Shown here in pieces: positions 22,369-34,763 of a stretch of 64,000 nt of DNA (its first letter is position 1; each line of letters begins with the position of its first letter). The notes beneath the pieces are model-generated. The model was given only the letters and a program-made list of their open reading frames with translations, did not search any database and was not told where the DNA came from. Made by a program: the position numbers and the translations under genes. The DNA is taken from contig NC_133121.1 in assembly GCF_033568475.1 (NCBI RefSeq), forward strand, positions 78,946,589-79,010,588, read 5' to 3'. The DNA comes from Henckelia pumila (taxonomy: Eukaryota; Streptophyta; Magnoliopsida; Lamiales; Gesneriaceae).

Positions 22369-24974
22369 TATTTTTTTATATATTATATTAATAACAAATA
22401 TTAAATGGTGAGATGCCTGTATGCCCCAAATCCCCATTTACCAAGGACCCAAACCCATTTTACGCCGTCCCTCTCCCCAAGTCCTCGAGCACAAATTATT
22501 TACTGTTGCTTTTTCATCCCATTTCATGTTGTCTCTCCCTCAGTCCCTCAAACAAAAATTATACTGTTGATTTTTCATCTTCTTGAATTTTCGCTTTGAG
22601 GTAGTACTGACAGTCATATTTTCATTTTCTTGAATACTTGTCAATGTCCCCGCAGTAACTAAACTACCACTAAAAAGAACAAGCTTGTGAATCACTGAAT
22701 CCCATTTTGTTTTTATTTACCATCACTAAATTTGAATGCCATTTTTTGTTGGTCAAGTTGCCTGTTATTTTCCCCCCACCCTTGGGCCTTGATGTAATTG
22801 TTACCGTAAAATATTTAATATTTCCTTCAAGATTTTATTTTCACCTTTTTGTCAGTTTGCGGGTCCAACCCGGATTGGACCCGACGGGTTTTGGAGTGGG
22901 GTGAGGCTAAAGACGAGGTGGGGCGGGTCTCGGGTCCGGTTTCTTCTTGGTGGGGCGGGTCCTGGGTTTGGCCAAACCCGTGCTGCTACCATCCCTACAA
23001 TAGCATATCCTTTAATGCAACCTACTAAAAATAAAATCTCAACAATCTAGATCAGAAAAATAAAAGTAACTCAGAAATCTGTCAACAATGAAAGATTCCC
23101 TTGATTACTACCGTACTAAAAATCTATTTTTTGCCATAAAATTACTGTAAGTTATATATTTTTCTAAAACATTAATAATAACATTTTTGCCATATAAAAG
23201 TAGTGGACAGATATATTTATGTTTAGCTTAGTTATCATGTAATAGTATTTTGTCGTGTAAAAGTAGTAAATAAATATATTTTCTAAAAAATTAATTGTGT
23301 GCCTTGCTCGATAAGGCGTGCGCTTCAGGCTCCGGACACCTTGGCGCCTTAGTGCGCCTTGCGCCTTTTACAATTTGTTCTGTGTCTGATTTATTGTATT
23401 GGGGATGATATACCGCCAGGCCTCGTGTGAATTTGTCCATGATGGATCATCCTCCCAAGGATCAATTTGCATCTTAGTTGATTTACACATGTTTCCTAAA
23501 TTTTGCAGGTTGTCCGTACCAGCCTTATGCCTGGCATATTGAAAACAGTTGGGCACAATAAAGACCATCCAAAACCAATAAAGGTCATTGAATCACATAC
23601 CATATTCATTATCATGTCTATAATTCGCTGACAAATTTGCTTTATCACAACATAATTATGAGACTTCTTGCTTTTTTATAATGGGATAAGCACAGACATA
23701 AAAAGGCTGTTTGCATTTGTATCTTGCTAATACAATGCATATGGAGTTTGGAGAGCATTTTCAGCACAGAAGTTTTGGAATTTTAAGAACTAGGATAGAT
23801 TTGATATGATGACTCCATAATATCTTGTTACTCTAGACGCTTGCATTAAGCTTGTTGAGACGGGATCTTTTTAAATCTGACTCATCTAAGCATTTTATTT
23901 TTGCTATTGTGCATGTTTGAGGTTATTATTGTTATCTTTCATGTGTTATGGAGTTTTGGGTCATATTGCTTTCTCTTTTCATTTTACAACATTGCATTTT
24001 CTGTTTTTAAACTATATCCACGTTTCCTTTCAATTTAGATTTTTGAAGTGGGTGACGTGGTGCTGCTTAATGAAACAAAAGATGTCGGTGCATCAAATCG
24101 CCGTTATCTTGCAGCTTTATATTGCGGATCTACATCCGGATTTGAGGTACCTACTCCACAACATTCTGTTTTATTTAATACCTGTCTTTGGAGCTGGGAT
24201 GTTTTGGAAAGAACGTTATTTTGCTTTCATCTGAGCTCCATGGGTTTTTTGTGAATATTATGAAAATGGTCCAAGTTTTGTCAATCTTTGTCTTTGTTAA
24301 TTGTTCAGATAACTATCTGTTTCCATCGATCAGTCTAGGTTTGAGGATCCACCAATGCTTGACTAAATTTTTCTGCGTTGGTTTTTCTCAGCTGATACAT
24401 GGTCTTGTGGATAGAATCATGGAAGTTATTGGAACTCCTTTTGTAATCCCTGGGGACAAAACAGGATATTATATACAAAGTTCAGAGGTATGTTACTGCC
24501 TTCTGTTTCTATTTTGACAATGTTGATTGTTGAGCATTGTATGGATTCTTCAAGGAAACGAAAATCTGATAGTTTACTGTATCCATGCTGCCAGGAGCCT
24601 GAGTTTCTTCCAGGTAGACAAGCAACCGTCATTTACAAAGGAAAACAAATAGGCACTTTTGGCATCGTCCATCCACAGGTACATAAAATCCCTTTCATGT
24701 CACAGAGAAACTGCACACTATTTAAATACATGCAATCTTAATAAATGAGAATTCAAACAAACATGATATGACCTCCTTTTGACCAACATTTCCTGGCTTG
24801 ACATAGCTGGTACAATACCAAATGTATCTTTGAAACCATGATCAAATATATAAGAAATTTTCAAATTAGGAGAATAATCCATGCATCTGTGTTTTATTCC
24901 ATTAGGTGCTGGATAACTTTGATATTCCGGACCCCTGCTCTTTTGTGGAACTCGACATTGAGAGCTTCCTGTAG
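16431..24974 (+). CDS. FARSB: Phenylalanine-tRNA ligase beta subunit, cytosolic
   Basis: The beta chain of the alpha2-beta2 synthetase that charges tRNA-Phe in the cytosol. Exons: 16431-16488, 16597-16652, 16910-17010, 17198-17327, 17427-17542, 18178-18244, 18592-18633, 18912-18953, 19140-19216, 19414-19540, 19623-19790, 21066-21194, 21289-21390, 21474-21608, 23509-23583, 24039-24146, 24392-24487, 24595-24678 and 24906-24974. All junctions are GT-AG and keep phase, giving 1,782 nt, or 593 residues plus TAG, close to the usual plant length. Landmarks: [16 protein letters not shown] (N-terminal B1 region), [19 protein letters not shown] and [18 protein letters not shown] (B3/B4), [20 protein letters not shown] (B5), and [14 protein letters not shown] through [11 protein letters not shown] (C-terminal core, near the alpha interface). 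The start is the first ATG in a CACC context. Introns 19791-21065 and 21609-23508 carry MITEs. Confidence 0.96.
20125..20995. mobile_element. Older GCCTAGGCG-type repeat element in FARSB intron 11, split by a hAT MITE
   Basis: GGCGCCTAGGTGG and GTGCCTAGGCGCC motifs on the left answer CTGCCTAGGCACC and GTCTAGGCGGCC on the right across an AT-rich middle. The right edge is near GTTTTTTACTTTTTAGAACC. The left edge is eroded. The inner element 20503-20952 lies inside its right arm. Boundaries are approximate. Confidence 0.55.
20503..20952. mobile_element. hAT-type MITE with perfect 8-bp target duplication
   Basis: The ends are TAGGGGTGCAAACGAG and CTCGATTGCACCCCTA (15 of 16 paired). TGCCCGCC flanks it exactly on both sides (20495-20502 and 20953-20960). 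The arms are dense in GAGCTCGAG-type sequence and the core (about 20670-20820) is nearly pure A/T. There is no coding capacity. It inserted into the older GCCTAGGCG-type repeat. Confidence 0.93.
21985..23370. mobile_element. GGCGCAAGGCGC-type repeat element in FARSB intron 14, interrupted
   Basis: The left end (TTGTGAAAGGCAAG, then ATTAAGGCGAGACGTTGCGC) is an imperfect inverted match of the right end (GCGCCTTAGTGCGCC, then TTGCGCCTTTTACAA). The middle contains a second, GGGCGGGT-rich element. No coding sequence. Exact edges and target duplication are unresolved. Confidence 0.55.
22230..22999. mobile_element. GGGCGGGT-rich hAT-like MITE nested in intron 14
   Basis: The right end reads inward on minus as TAGGGATGGTAGCAGCAC and is followed by ACCCGCC-type sequence. 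The left part has GCGGGGCGGGTTTAGACCC and CCGGGCGGGTATTGGG. An ATA/AAT microsatellite lies at about 22339-22367. The left terminus is degenerate and no convincing 8-bp duplication was found. Confidence 0.5.
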
Positions 24975-26369
24975 AGCATCATCGAACAAAACAAGATATA
25001 TATAGAGAGAGAATGATTGCAGTTCAAGGCTTCCTTATTTATCTTTGACACGTTACTCGAAGACACCAATTTTGTCACTCTACTGCATAGTTGCACTGTT
25101 GTGCCTCACACGGATTTTTTCAATTTTAATGACGTCCATTCTTTTAATACAAGTCATTGATAAAGTGGATTTGTAATATTGTTGAAAATTAAACTCTCTT
25201 GTGCTTGGATCATTGTACTTGGATGAATTTGATTTCAAAATTCAAGTTCATCGAATTTGTGTAGTCTAAATTAAGAACAGAAATTTGAAAACCGTACTTT
25301 TGGCCTAACAATAGATCCAGAAGTTCCTTCTATCCTGGTTCAATAAGTAACAAACAAGAAAAAGATGTTCAATAAGTATATTTCAGTATGATCTGATGAT
25401 ACCAGCAGGCAACAGCAAGGCACAATCCAACACATAGTCTTTCAATGGTTTCTCCAAAATCTGCTCCAACTTTAATATAAAGAATCTCACTGTCCTGCAT
25501 CAACCGAACTCCTTGCAAAATCTGTGCCAAGATTAGCGACTGAACCTTCGGTTCCGAGGTTGCTGAACCTTTCTCGGTGAAGTTCAATGTTGCAAGGATG
25601 CAACGTCATTGATCAAACCTACAGAGCCTGCAACGTCCACCCGATCAAAGGAGTCTAACCTGGGCAACTCAATGTTTAGGAGCAAAGTAGCTCAAAGTCT
25701 TGACATATCCGTTATTGTTTCATCAAAAACAAATCATATATATCATATATATGTGCAATTGTGGGTCATCTTATAATACTTTTCATAGGTGAACTTCTCC
25801 CCACGACAAATTTAAATTTTGTTTCAAATAAATATTGGACAATTGTATAAAAAATGAACATGGAAACACATAAAAACATGGTCAACAAAAACATAACTCA
25901 TTCATTCTTAACGTAAGAAATTAAAAAAGTTGCATAGGAAACAATCTCATAATACGGCACATGCACAAACATTTGCATATTATATTCAACCATGTCCATA
26001 TCTTTAAATGGATTAAATTACCGAGATTTAGCTTTAGGATGTCAGGGTGCTTAAACCAAAGGATAAATAAACCATCCACATTTTGCATCAAATTTGAACT
26101 ATTTGTAGCGTAAATTAGTGAGAAAAGCAAACCAAAAAAGAAAAATTTCTCATGAGTCATGATTTGAGTAAAAACATACATTTCTTGTTTAACGGCACGC
26201 GAAGGTTCATATGTTGTAAAATATAAATACATGTATATATCATCTGCGCCATAAAAACAAAATTTCGAATCCGTCATAGTGAAAAATGTTTTGTATGTGT
26301 TATAAAGAAAATGAGAATATTGTGTTTATAAAGAAACGAAAGGTAAAAGAAGAAGAGAAATAGAGGGTT
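24975..26369. other. FARSB 3' flank, with one coding-like minus-strand patch
   Basis: The first 200-300 bp are probably FARSB 3' UTR. On minus, about 25680-25380 reads LDSFDRVDVAGSVGLINDVA and, after a one-base shift, SEPKVQSLILAQILQGVRL then GADFGETIERLCVGLCLAVA. This looks like protein but I do not recognise it, and it has no start or clear splice sites. It may be a gene fragment or chance. Confidence 0.3.
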
Positions 26370-26485
26370 CAAGTGTGGTGACAGAAGTATAGAGAGCACA
26401 AAGGAGTGAAATGCAAAATTTGAATTATTACAGCTTGCATGCATTTTCATCATCTGTGCTCTCTATCTTCTGTCAACAAAAGCAC
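26370..26485 (-). ncRNA. MIR157: MIR156/157-family microRNA precursor hairpin
   Basis: On minus, 26476-26456 reads TTGACAGAAGATAGAGAGCA followed by C. This is the 21-nt miR157 form that targets SPL transcription-factor mRNAs in the plant phase-change pathway. The 3' arm, 26397-26377, reads GCTCTCTATACTTCTGTCAC followed by C. It pairs with the 5' arm along its length with one bulged base and the 2-nt 3' overhang expected of DCL1 cutting. The terminal loop (starting ACAGATGATGAAAATGCATG) pairs further with TGCATTTCACTC, as in other family precursors. It lies alone between FARSB and the AMSH gene, on the AMSH strand. Confidence 0.95.
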
Positions 26486-26600
26486 ACACCACTGCCTCTC
26501 ATTTGATACTCTCCTTGCATGCCCTCCGCCACGAAAAACACGAAAAATATACGGAAGAAATGTGATCTTTAATTATCGACGAACAAAATTCTATAAAGTT

Positions 26601-26611
26601 GATATATATAG
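26601..26611 (-). promoter_or_regulatory. Possible TATA box of the MIR157 primary transcript
   Basis: CTATATATATC on minus, about 125 bp upstream of the mature sequence. This spacing suits a Pol II start just outside the hairpin. The assignment rests on motif and position only. Confidence 0.4.
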
Positions 26612-26619
26612 TCTATCGC

Positions 26620-29079
26620 AAAAGCTCATTTTATCATCTTTCACGATGGATTAGCGACGATCATTTCGATTTCATTCATGTATGTGATGTGAGTAAAAAA
26701 GATATTTGAGTAGAGGTGGATTTTAAAGAACAAGCTAGCAATAAGAAGAGGCCCTATGTGCATGTTTATTTATAGGGAACAAATGCAAGGAGCGAGGCTT
26801 CTCGGTCCATAGTTTTTGTTCCCACAATTTTTGTTCCATTTTCTTAAAATTGATTTCTAAATTTATTAAATTAAGGGTATTTTGTGTTTTTTCTTTCTTT
26901 CTTTCTTTTTTAATACACATGCATACTAATTGGTTGCTCTAATTAATTACTCATACTAATTCGACGACTTGGACGAGTGATTGATAGAAAGATGGCGCTA
27001 TATACGTTTTCTTGTCTTTTTCTTTGTAATCTCTCTTCTGAATATAGTGAAATTTGTATTGATGACAAGTGGACATATATAGTACTCACAAGCGATAGTA
27101 TATTATTATAAAAAAAAAAAATTGTTTTTTTTTAAAAAAGGATCAATTATTAAATTAAGCTTCAAAAATTTAAAATAAATAATAATTTATGGCCCACATA
27201 AAAGAGAATAATCAATCAGCGATCCGATGCTTGAATTGTACCACATGGGTTTGTAACCGCTTCTCACGAGTTCAATCAAGTGAAGGACACTACACAGCCT
27301 GTATTTTTAACTACTACCCAACAACCTTTTTTTACATGCATTTTAAGCATATTATATTATTATGCCCAAGTTCATTGCATATCTTCCATAAAGTTACAAG
27401 TCATGAATTTCAAGTGATAATTACGAACTTAATTTGGACACACTTTTTGACGAGGGTTATGCCTCATGTAAATTGAATTACGCATATGTTAAATGCACTT
27501 TTGGCAATTGCACCTTCGTTTTCTTTTTGTGGAAAGGATTTACTAATATTGATTGGTTCTAAATTTATTAACACAAAAATTAAACTCGAATCATTTTTGT
27601 GATAGGGATCTCCAATCCGATCCGACTCACGATAAAATATTACTTTCTATTTCCAAATATTATTTTTCACTATAAATATTAATCGGATGGACTCATCTCA
27701 CAAAATAAATTTCTTAATAAAAATATCAAAATAAATATAAAAGTTCAAAACGAGATGGTATTTGTTTTGAAAACTAAAACTTATATACAACTCTTTTATG
27801 GAAAATTACATTTTTAGTCTATTATATTTGTCCTTCTATAATTTTTAGACGTTATATATAGTCAATTTGCAATCTTAGAGATTGTTTGAAAGAGTTTTCA
27901 GGAAGCACTTCCTAGATTTTAACTTGGTGAAAGTGTTTTTGGGTGTTTATGAATACATGTTTTTGCTTCTAACTTCTATATTTTTTTAACCAAAAGTTAG
28001 AATCAAGGTTTTGATGTTTATTTTAGCTTCTGTTTTTTTAATTAATGTTTATGAACTATAATTTGATATTTGTATATTTAAAAAATTTATCATATTCCAT
28101 GACTCTCCTCGATTATTTTTATAATATTTTTTTTTCGATTTACGCCATTTTATAAATACTAGAAAAAGACAAGTGCGACGCACATAGGAGCACAGTTTCA
28201 TTGTCGATAAGAGTTGGTAAAGAAATAAGTTGAAAAAAGATTAATTTGCTGAAATAAGTTGAAAAAAGATTAATTTGCTGCAACTTAATGATTTCATGTT
28301 ATTTTAGTCAATTGTAAATTCAACATAATATAATGTGTATAATATATATTATAAAATGCGTGAAAATAATTTTTGTTAAAAAAATTTTATGTGTTGAAAA
28401 TCTAAATTAATTTTTAAATATTGAAAACATAATAATGATCAATCTTATAATTTTGTATAAATTAGCTAGACATTGAAAAAATATAATATAAAATGATATC
28501 ATAATAGTTTATTAAAATAAATTTAAGAGAAGAAAAAAGTATAATACATAGTGTCGAATCACTTATTTTACTATTATTGATTTATGAAAAAATAAACATA
28601 TAATACAGAAAATAAGTTCTAAAATTTAAATTAAATTATTGTGTCATTCTTTTATATTTTGAACTTTTATATCTTTCACGATTTCTTATTTTGTCATCTG
28701 TATTTTCTTCTTTGTAAAAGAAGTAATATTCCCATCATCTTCATTAATAACAATTCTTGTGATAATGTTATCATCAACATTTGTATTTTCATATTTTTAT
28801 TCTTTGATTTTTTTGTTGGACAACCTCTTTTTTATTGCTGAAAATCTTTCTTTTTAATAATACTAGCAATAATTTCACTATAACCAATTTACATTCTTGT
28901 GTTGTTATCATCTTTTATTACTTGTATGTCAATATCTTAATCGTTCATATATTTTCTAGAAGTATTCTTTTTGTCCATCTCTATCTCTTGTAAAAATATG
29001 CATTCGTTAATTGTAAGATCATCTTCATAAAGTAATTGTTATAATTTCTAGTTTTTACGAAGAAGCAAAAATAGTTAAA
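26620..29079. other. Intergenic, no gene seen
   Basis: AT-rich sequence with long A/T runs. A half-copy of the TTGGTCC..TTTGTC MITE-like family is near 27800-27880. No coding stretch shows a recognisable domain or plausible splice structure. Confidence 0.5.
28222..28279. repeat. 29-bp perfect tandem duplication
   Basis: The unit starting GAAATAAGTTGAAAAAAGAT occupies 28222-28250 and is repeated exactly at 28251-28279. Confidence 0.95.
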
Positions 29080-29950
29080 ATTAGTGTCATGATCTAAATG
29101 CTATTGCTGCTAGGATAGACCAGTAGTGAGCTACTATTGTCTTGAAGCTGATTCGATAGGGGCAGTAGCTACTTGCTCTTAGTGAGTTTAGTAGTGTAAG
29201 CCACTGAACTCTCCTTTCTATTATATCTCCAAGAGTCAACCAACAAATATATTTGTGCGAAAAAATGTCAACTAGGAGATTGGATTGCATCAGTTGGTTC
29301 TACTGGTAAGCGAGAGTAGAAAGCAGTAAATAACACAGTAGATTGTTTCTGGATGTTCGGAGACTCAACTGCTCCTACGTCACCCTTTCTTATGGTTCTA
29401 CCAGAAGATACTATTAGAAGACTTTGAGTATTACAACTCTTGCAACACCCCACCTCAGCTAGGACTTATCCTACTGTCTATAACTGAGACTCCTAGACTT
29501 CAACAAATCAGTTCTCGACTGATCTTATAAGAGTGTTTTGATTAGTTCACTCAACTTATTAGTTTACAGAAATTGTACAGCTCAACACGTAACACAAAGT
29601 GATCCTAAGAGATCTGATAAATCTAGACGTGTGTGCTAGTGTTCTTCGGCTTCTGTATATGATCTTCTATGTAAGCGTCGAACTTTTCTTGTATGTATGT
29701 AACAACTGAAAGTGTTCAGTTGCTCTTTGCTAATTTGTAAGTGGTGTGAGTTCTTGTAAGTCGGTCAATTCTTCTGTACGTTGTGGTCACTATTTATATG
29801 TACAAGATAACGGTCATCTTTGATTCAAATACATCCGTTGATAAATAATCGTTTTCTTGTCTTTTAGTTCATTGTGAGAAGGTATACTGTGACTGCGCAA
29901 ATCTGAGTCTACTCAGTGTACTTAGAGACCTTTAGGTAATAGCTTTAACT
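29080..29950. repeat. Dispersed repeat, probably non-coding part of a retroelement
   Basis: This block is less AT-rich than its flanks and has no coding capacity. It contains GTTCGGAGACTCAACTGCTC and TATTACAACTCTTGCAACAC segments. A diverged relative occurs at about 47770-47990, which shows it is repetitive. I do not see LTR ends or target duplications. Confidence 0.45.
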
Positions 29951-31202
29951 GGTTCAAAGAGGGTTTCTGTTGTAATGCTTCTTCTGCTTTTGCTTTTCAC
30001 TTTTAAGCTCTTCTGCTTCTGCTGTTCTTTTTTATTTGTTTTTCAACCGGTTTTCTTTCTTCTTTTCTGCTGCATTCTATTTATTGTCTGTTATTCCTTG
30101 TTAAGCTCTTCTGCTTCTGCTTTTGTTTCGCGGCTTCTACTACTGTTGTTGATGTGCACAGTTGTTTTGTTAAACACCGAAACTTAGATATTTAATTTTC
30201 TAACAATTAGTAAAGCTATATTATTCAATTGTTAAATTTTAATAAAAAAATAAGCCTTTGAAAATATTATTTGGATTTTTTATAAATAAATAAATATATA
30301 TATATATATATATATATAATAAATATTCACGAAGTATTGTTTAGAATTATCTCTCTTTTATATCCGATAATGCACATATCAGTTTAGTAAAATGTAATTA
30401 ATTAACTATCAAACCTTCTTCGTGGCACCAACCTCGTAACACACGATTTAATTATTTGACTTTGTTACTTTAATTCATTGTTTTAAAATAATCCTAATAT
30501 ATGTCAAATAAAGGATATTAACATCAAATAATTAACACAAATTAAGTTTTTGTGAGAAAATCCGCTTCACCCTATATACAAGTGAGTAAAACAAAAGAAT
30601 TTCAATATTTCAATCTTTTACAAATTAAGTTTTTTGTGGAAAAATTAATTTCACTTCATCTACAAACAAATAAAACCAATTTATCTATCTATAAACAAAT
30701 AAAAACCAAAGAATTTTAGAATTTCAATCTTCTTGAAAATTGGATCCTTATCTAATATGCACGTAGTTTGATAATTTGACATCATCATAATAAGTTATTT
30801 TACAAAAACATCATTTCCAAATATCTCAAGTATGTATAAATAAATGATAGTGTTGCAATATACAAAGTAAAATTTTGACCTTAGTTCCCACTTTTATAAT
30901 TGGTATAGATTTTTGGAGATTTTTAAATTTTGTAAGTTTATTTATATATGAATTTTTAGGAGTTTTGAATAGAATTCATAGATTTCGAAAAAAAATAGAA
31001 TTCATAAATTCCAATCAAACATTTATTTTTAAAAAAATACATGATTTTTTATATTTTTCATTTACATAAAATTTTTTTACGTATTTTATACATTGATACA
31101 AATTTTTTTTATTATTATTAATCTTATGTAAATTTTCAAGCACTCATACTATAACAAGATAAATTAAATTTGATATAAAATATTCAAGATACAATGATAA
31201 AG
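29951..31202. other. Intergenic, no gene seen
   Basis: CT-rich and TTCTGCTT-rich tract at 29975-30140, a short TA run at 30296-30318, then AT-rich sequence. No gene was recognised. Confidence 0.5.
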
Positions 31203-31514
31203 GGAAAACTGTAATTTTGGTCCGGTATGTTTGTCACTTTATATTTTTGGTCCTTTATATTTTCATATTTCAGTTTTAGACCTTCATGTTCCAATTTTTT
31301 TTGCAATTTCAGTCATTTTTTTTCGAAAATGTTTACGTGGCACTATACACGTCACTCCACATCAACACTGAATTGGTGCCACATCAGCGCCACATCGAAA
31401 AAAGGTATTAAATCGCCAAAAAAATAAAGATAGCGAACTAAAACTAAAATCTGAAAACATAGAGGATTGAAATCACAAAGTGACAAACATATATAACAAA
31501 AAAAATAATTTTCT
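31203..31514. mobile_element. MITE with TTTGTCACTT inverted ends
   Basis: The left end (GAAAACTGTAATTTTGGTCC, then TATGTTTGTCACTTTAT) is an imperfect inverted match of the right end (CACAAAGTGACAAACATA, then AATAATTTTC) over roughly 75 bp. Related partial copies lie near 27800-27880, 33400-33520 and 63770-63890. No coding capacity. Confidence 0.6.
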
Positions 31515-32098
31515 CTAATGATAATTAAATAAATAAAGGTTAAGTATGAGTATCAAAATTCAGATAATTAAAGAAATAAGTGTTACATAGGGCAAGAATA
31601 TTATTATCATTTTATTAAAAATTAAGCTTAATTAGAAGAAATTTTTCTCAAACACGCAAATTTTAGCTTGTATTAGATTTGAACTTTTATTCCAAACATT
31701 CTCTACTTTTGCTTTTCACTCATTTTTTTTATAATATCTGAAAAAAGTACTTCAGAATAAATAGAAGCTCTTGCAAGAATTCCCTTACTACGATATATTT
31801 AATTTTTTTTGGCAATTTGAGTTTTAATTCGAACGGAAAATCACAAATTCCCAGATTTGATGATTTGGAGTCTAGATTGCTTAAGACTTAAGTGGCAAAA
31901 AATCAAATTAGGAGATCTTTCTTAGGGATCAAATTCTATTTCCACCTATTTATTATATAAAATATTGACTTTCCACCATAAATGACAAGAAGTCAGACCA
32001 CATAGAAAAGTGCATTAAATAACTCTGTAAAATTTCGATGAATTAATATCCTCTTGTAGGAGTACAATAATTGTTTCTGCTGGGTAGAACGATCCAAC

Positions 32099-32330
32099 CA
32101 TGACACTTGGGTTGTTGTGCGGTTTAAAAGATTTGAGTTTTACCATTACCACCAGTTTTTGGAAGCGGCAAACGCTCGGTCCTACAATTAGTATCAGTGT
32201 CAGGGTCTTATGTTCGAGCGATCGAGCCATGACGCTTGAGCTGCTGTGCGGTTTAAAACATTTGAATTGTACCATTATCATCAGTTATAGTTTTTGGTAA
32301 AGCGATAAGCGTTTAGTCTTACACCCTCCT
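32099..32330. repeat. Two diverged copies of a 129-bp unit
   Basis: CATGACACTTGGGTTGTTGT (32099) and CATGACGCTTGAGCTGCTGT (32228) open two similar units. Both continue GCGGTTTAAAA, TACCATTA and AGTTTTTGG. Confidence 0.8.
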
Positions 32331-34192
32331 ATAATAGGTTTGAGCATTTTTGTCCTCGTCTTATATTTTTTTAGCACATTCTTCTCAAAATTAAATTTTT
32401 GTCTCATAAGTTTATCAAATGACAAAAAAATCCTCAATTTAACAATAATAATTCTTATTAATTCATTTTTTAAAAAATACAATAATATATATTTTTTAAA
32501 TTGTTATCACTTAAAAAATACAATCTCACGATAAAATGAATTCTTTTTTATGATCATATTACATATTATTTAGCTAAAAAAAATATGAACTGATGAATAT
32601 TGTGCAATATCCGGGCCACTAATAAATAGTTAATGTGCAATTATTAATTATCGATAATATATATTTAATATATTCTATCTAAAAAAGTATGCATAGTGGG
32701 GAAAAAAATTTCATTATAAAATATCATTTTATCGAAGCACAATTCTTAGAAAATGTAAAAACAATTATACCAAAAAAAAAATATAGATATTTGATTAAAA
32801 AAATATTTTTTCACTAAAAATATTAAAGGAGAATATATATTTAGTATATTCTACTTATAAAAGTAAATAGAATGATGGATTTTTTTATTGTGAATTTTCT
32901 ATGTTATGCTTAAATTGTGTTGTATAAATTAATTGTATGAAAATTTGATGTTTTTTTAAAAAATTACGAGTGTCAAAAACTAAGGAAAAATGAGCTTTAT
33001 TGAGAATTCATTAGCTAAAACATTTAAAAAGTTACATATTTATGTGTGTATCTTAACATAGAGGTCTTAGCTCAACAAAAATTTTACAAACATATTTGAT
33101 TTTCTCTTGACCATAAATTTCAGGGATTCCGATATTGGAAGATAATTGCTTCAAAAATAAATTTTATTTATGGTAATTTTTTTAATTTATGGTATTTAAT
33201 GATGTGAAAACCTAATAAATTGTTTTTTCAGAGTGAGAATCTAATATATTTTATAAAAATAAATAGGTGGAAAAAAATTTATCTATATAAGAAGATCCTC
33301 AATTTTTATTTATATTTTTTTGGGTCTACGTAAGCAGTTTTAGTTGTCAAATTATCGAATTCCGATGTGTTTAATACTTTAATTTGTCTTTTTTCAACCA
33401 AAATTGGACTTAAATTACCAAAAAAAATAAAATATAGGACTAAGATTACAAATTAACTATATAACGGATTAAAATTGTAGAATGGCAAACATAACAAACT
33501 GCAAAACACAATTTTCAGTAATTTTTATATAAACACTTAGAAAGTGGTATTTAAGAGAAGACCTATATTATTTTTTTAAAAAGAGAGAGAGAGAACCAAT
33601 ATTCGAAATATTATTTTTTTCATAATTTTCGAGGAGATCCATTATTTTAATATTTTGTTACCTGTCCCTAAAAGTCCCAATACAATTGGTGATTGGTAAG
33701 AATATTGTGGATGGATGGATCTAAGTGGTTGAGTTACTTTTGATTGTGATCTAATTTCGTACGTAACTGAAGTTGCAGAGAAGAACAATTCTGGAGATTA
33801 CATTACACTAGTGCCCACAGTTTCCATTTACTTTCACCGTATCCTCTTCTATTTCAGATCTTTTTAGTGTGTGTACCCACCATGTAAATGTGTGTGTTGT
33901 ACATATACACGTGTCTACATGAGAAAATATTTGATTAATTCATTTTCATATGAATTTAAAATCCATTACGATAATTCAAAAATAACTGGCTGAGGAATTT
34001 AAAATCTATTGTCAAATAAATTTACCAAAACAAATAACAAAATTGTTATCATGGATTAGAAATCAGTAGCTTCAAATCGTTATGAGGGAATTTATTTAAT
34101 AAATGGATTTCAAATGATATCATATTTAATTTATTCAAAACAATCAATATTGAAAATTAGTTCAGAATAACTTGCTAAATAAGTCGAACCAT
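32331..34192. other. Intergenic, no gene seen
   Basis: Very AT-rich, with a GAGAGAGAGAG run near 33583 and a partial copy of the 31203-31514 MITE family at about 33400-33520. No coding region was recognised. Confidence 0.5.
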
Positions 34193-34195
34193 CTA

Positions 34196-34576
34196 GGTAC
34201 CGTTTGCTTCGTGTGATAGGATAAATAATATTTGAATAAATAAGAAAATATAATAAAAATAAATAAAAAATAATAATTAATAAAATAATTGATTTGATTG
34301 ATTAAATTATAGTTGATTTGATTGATCAAATTTTATATAAGAATAATAAATTACTATTTTGCCCTTTTAAAAATAAATAAAATATAAATAATATTATTTA
34401 TAAGGGTAATATAGTAATTTAAATTTAATAATTTGATTGACATAAGATAAATGATTAATAATTTGATTGATTTAAAATAAATAATTAATATATAGATAAA
34501 TAATATGATGGAAAGAACGAGTGATTGGATAGGATAAGTTATATATGAACTATTTATACTCGAGCCAAACAGTGCC
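34196..34576. mobile_element. Tourist-like (PIF/Harbinger-type) MITE
   Basis: The ends GGTACCGTTTGCTTCG and CGAGCCAAACAGTGCC are imperfect inverted repeats. A 3-bp CTA flanks both sides (34193-34195 and 34577-34579). The interior is an A/T-rich ladder without coding. It lies just past the 3' end of the AMSH gene. Confidence 0.7.
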
Positions 34577-34763
34577 CTAAGGTACAAAATATAACAGATT
34601 ATGACCAAAAAAAAATTACATCTTTATTAGTCAAATTCACACAATACAGCTTCATCTTCATCTCGGAAACCATGTCTGTCCGAAAACAATACAATGAGAT
34701 GGCTTTCAATCGTATCATGAATGAATGAAATTCGCAAATTAATAAATCCAGTTGCGAACTGTA

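Noticed and set aside
27180..27480. Possible tRNA or short gene in the 27.2-kb open stretch
   Set aside because: No cloverleaf with a GGTTCGA-type T arm, and the 95-codon frame has no recognisable motif.
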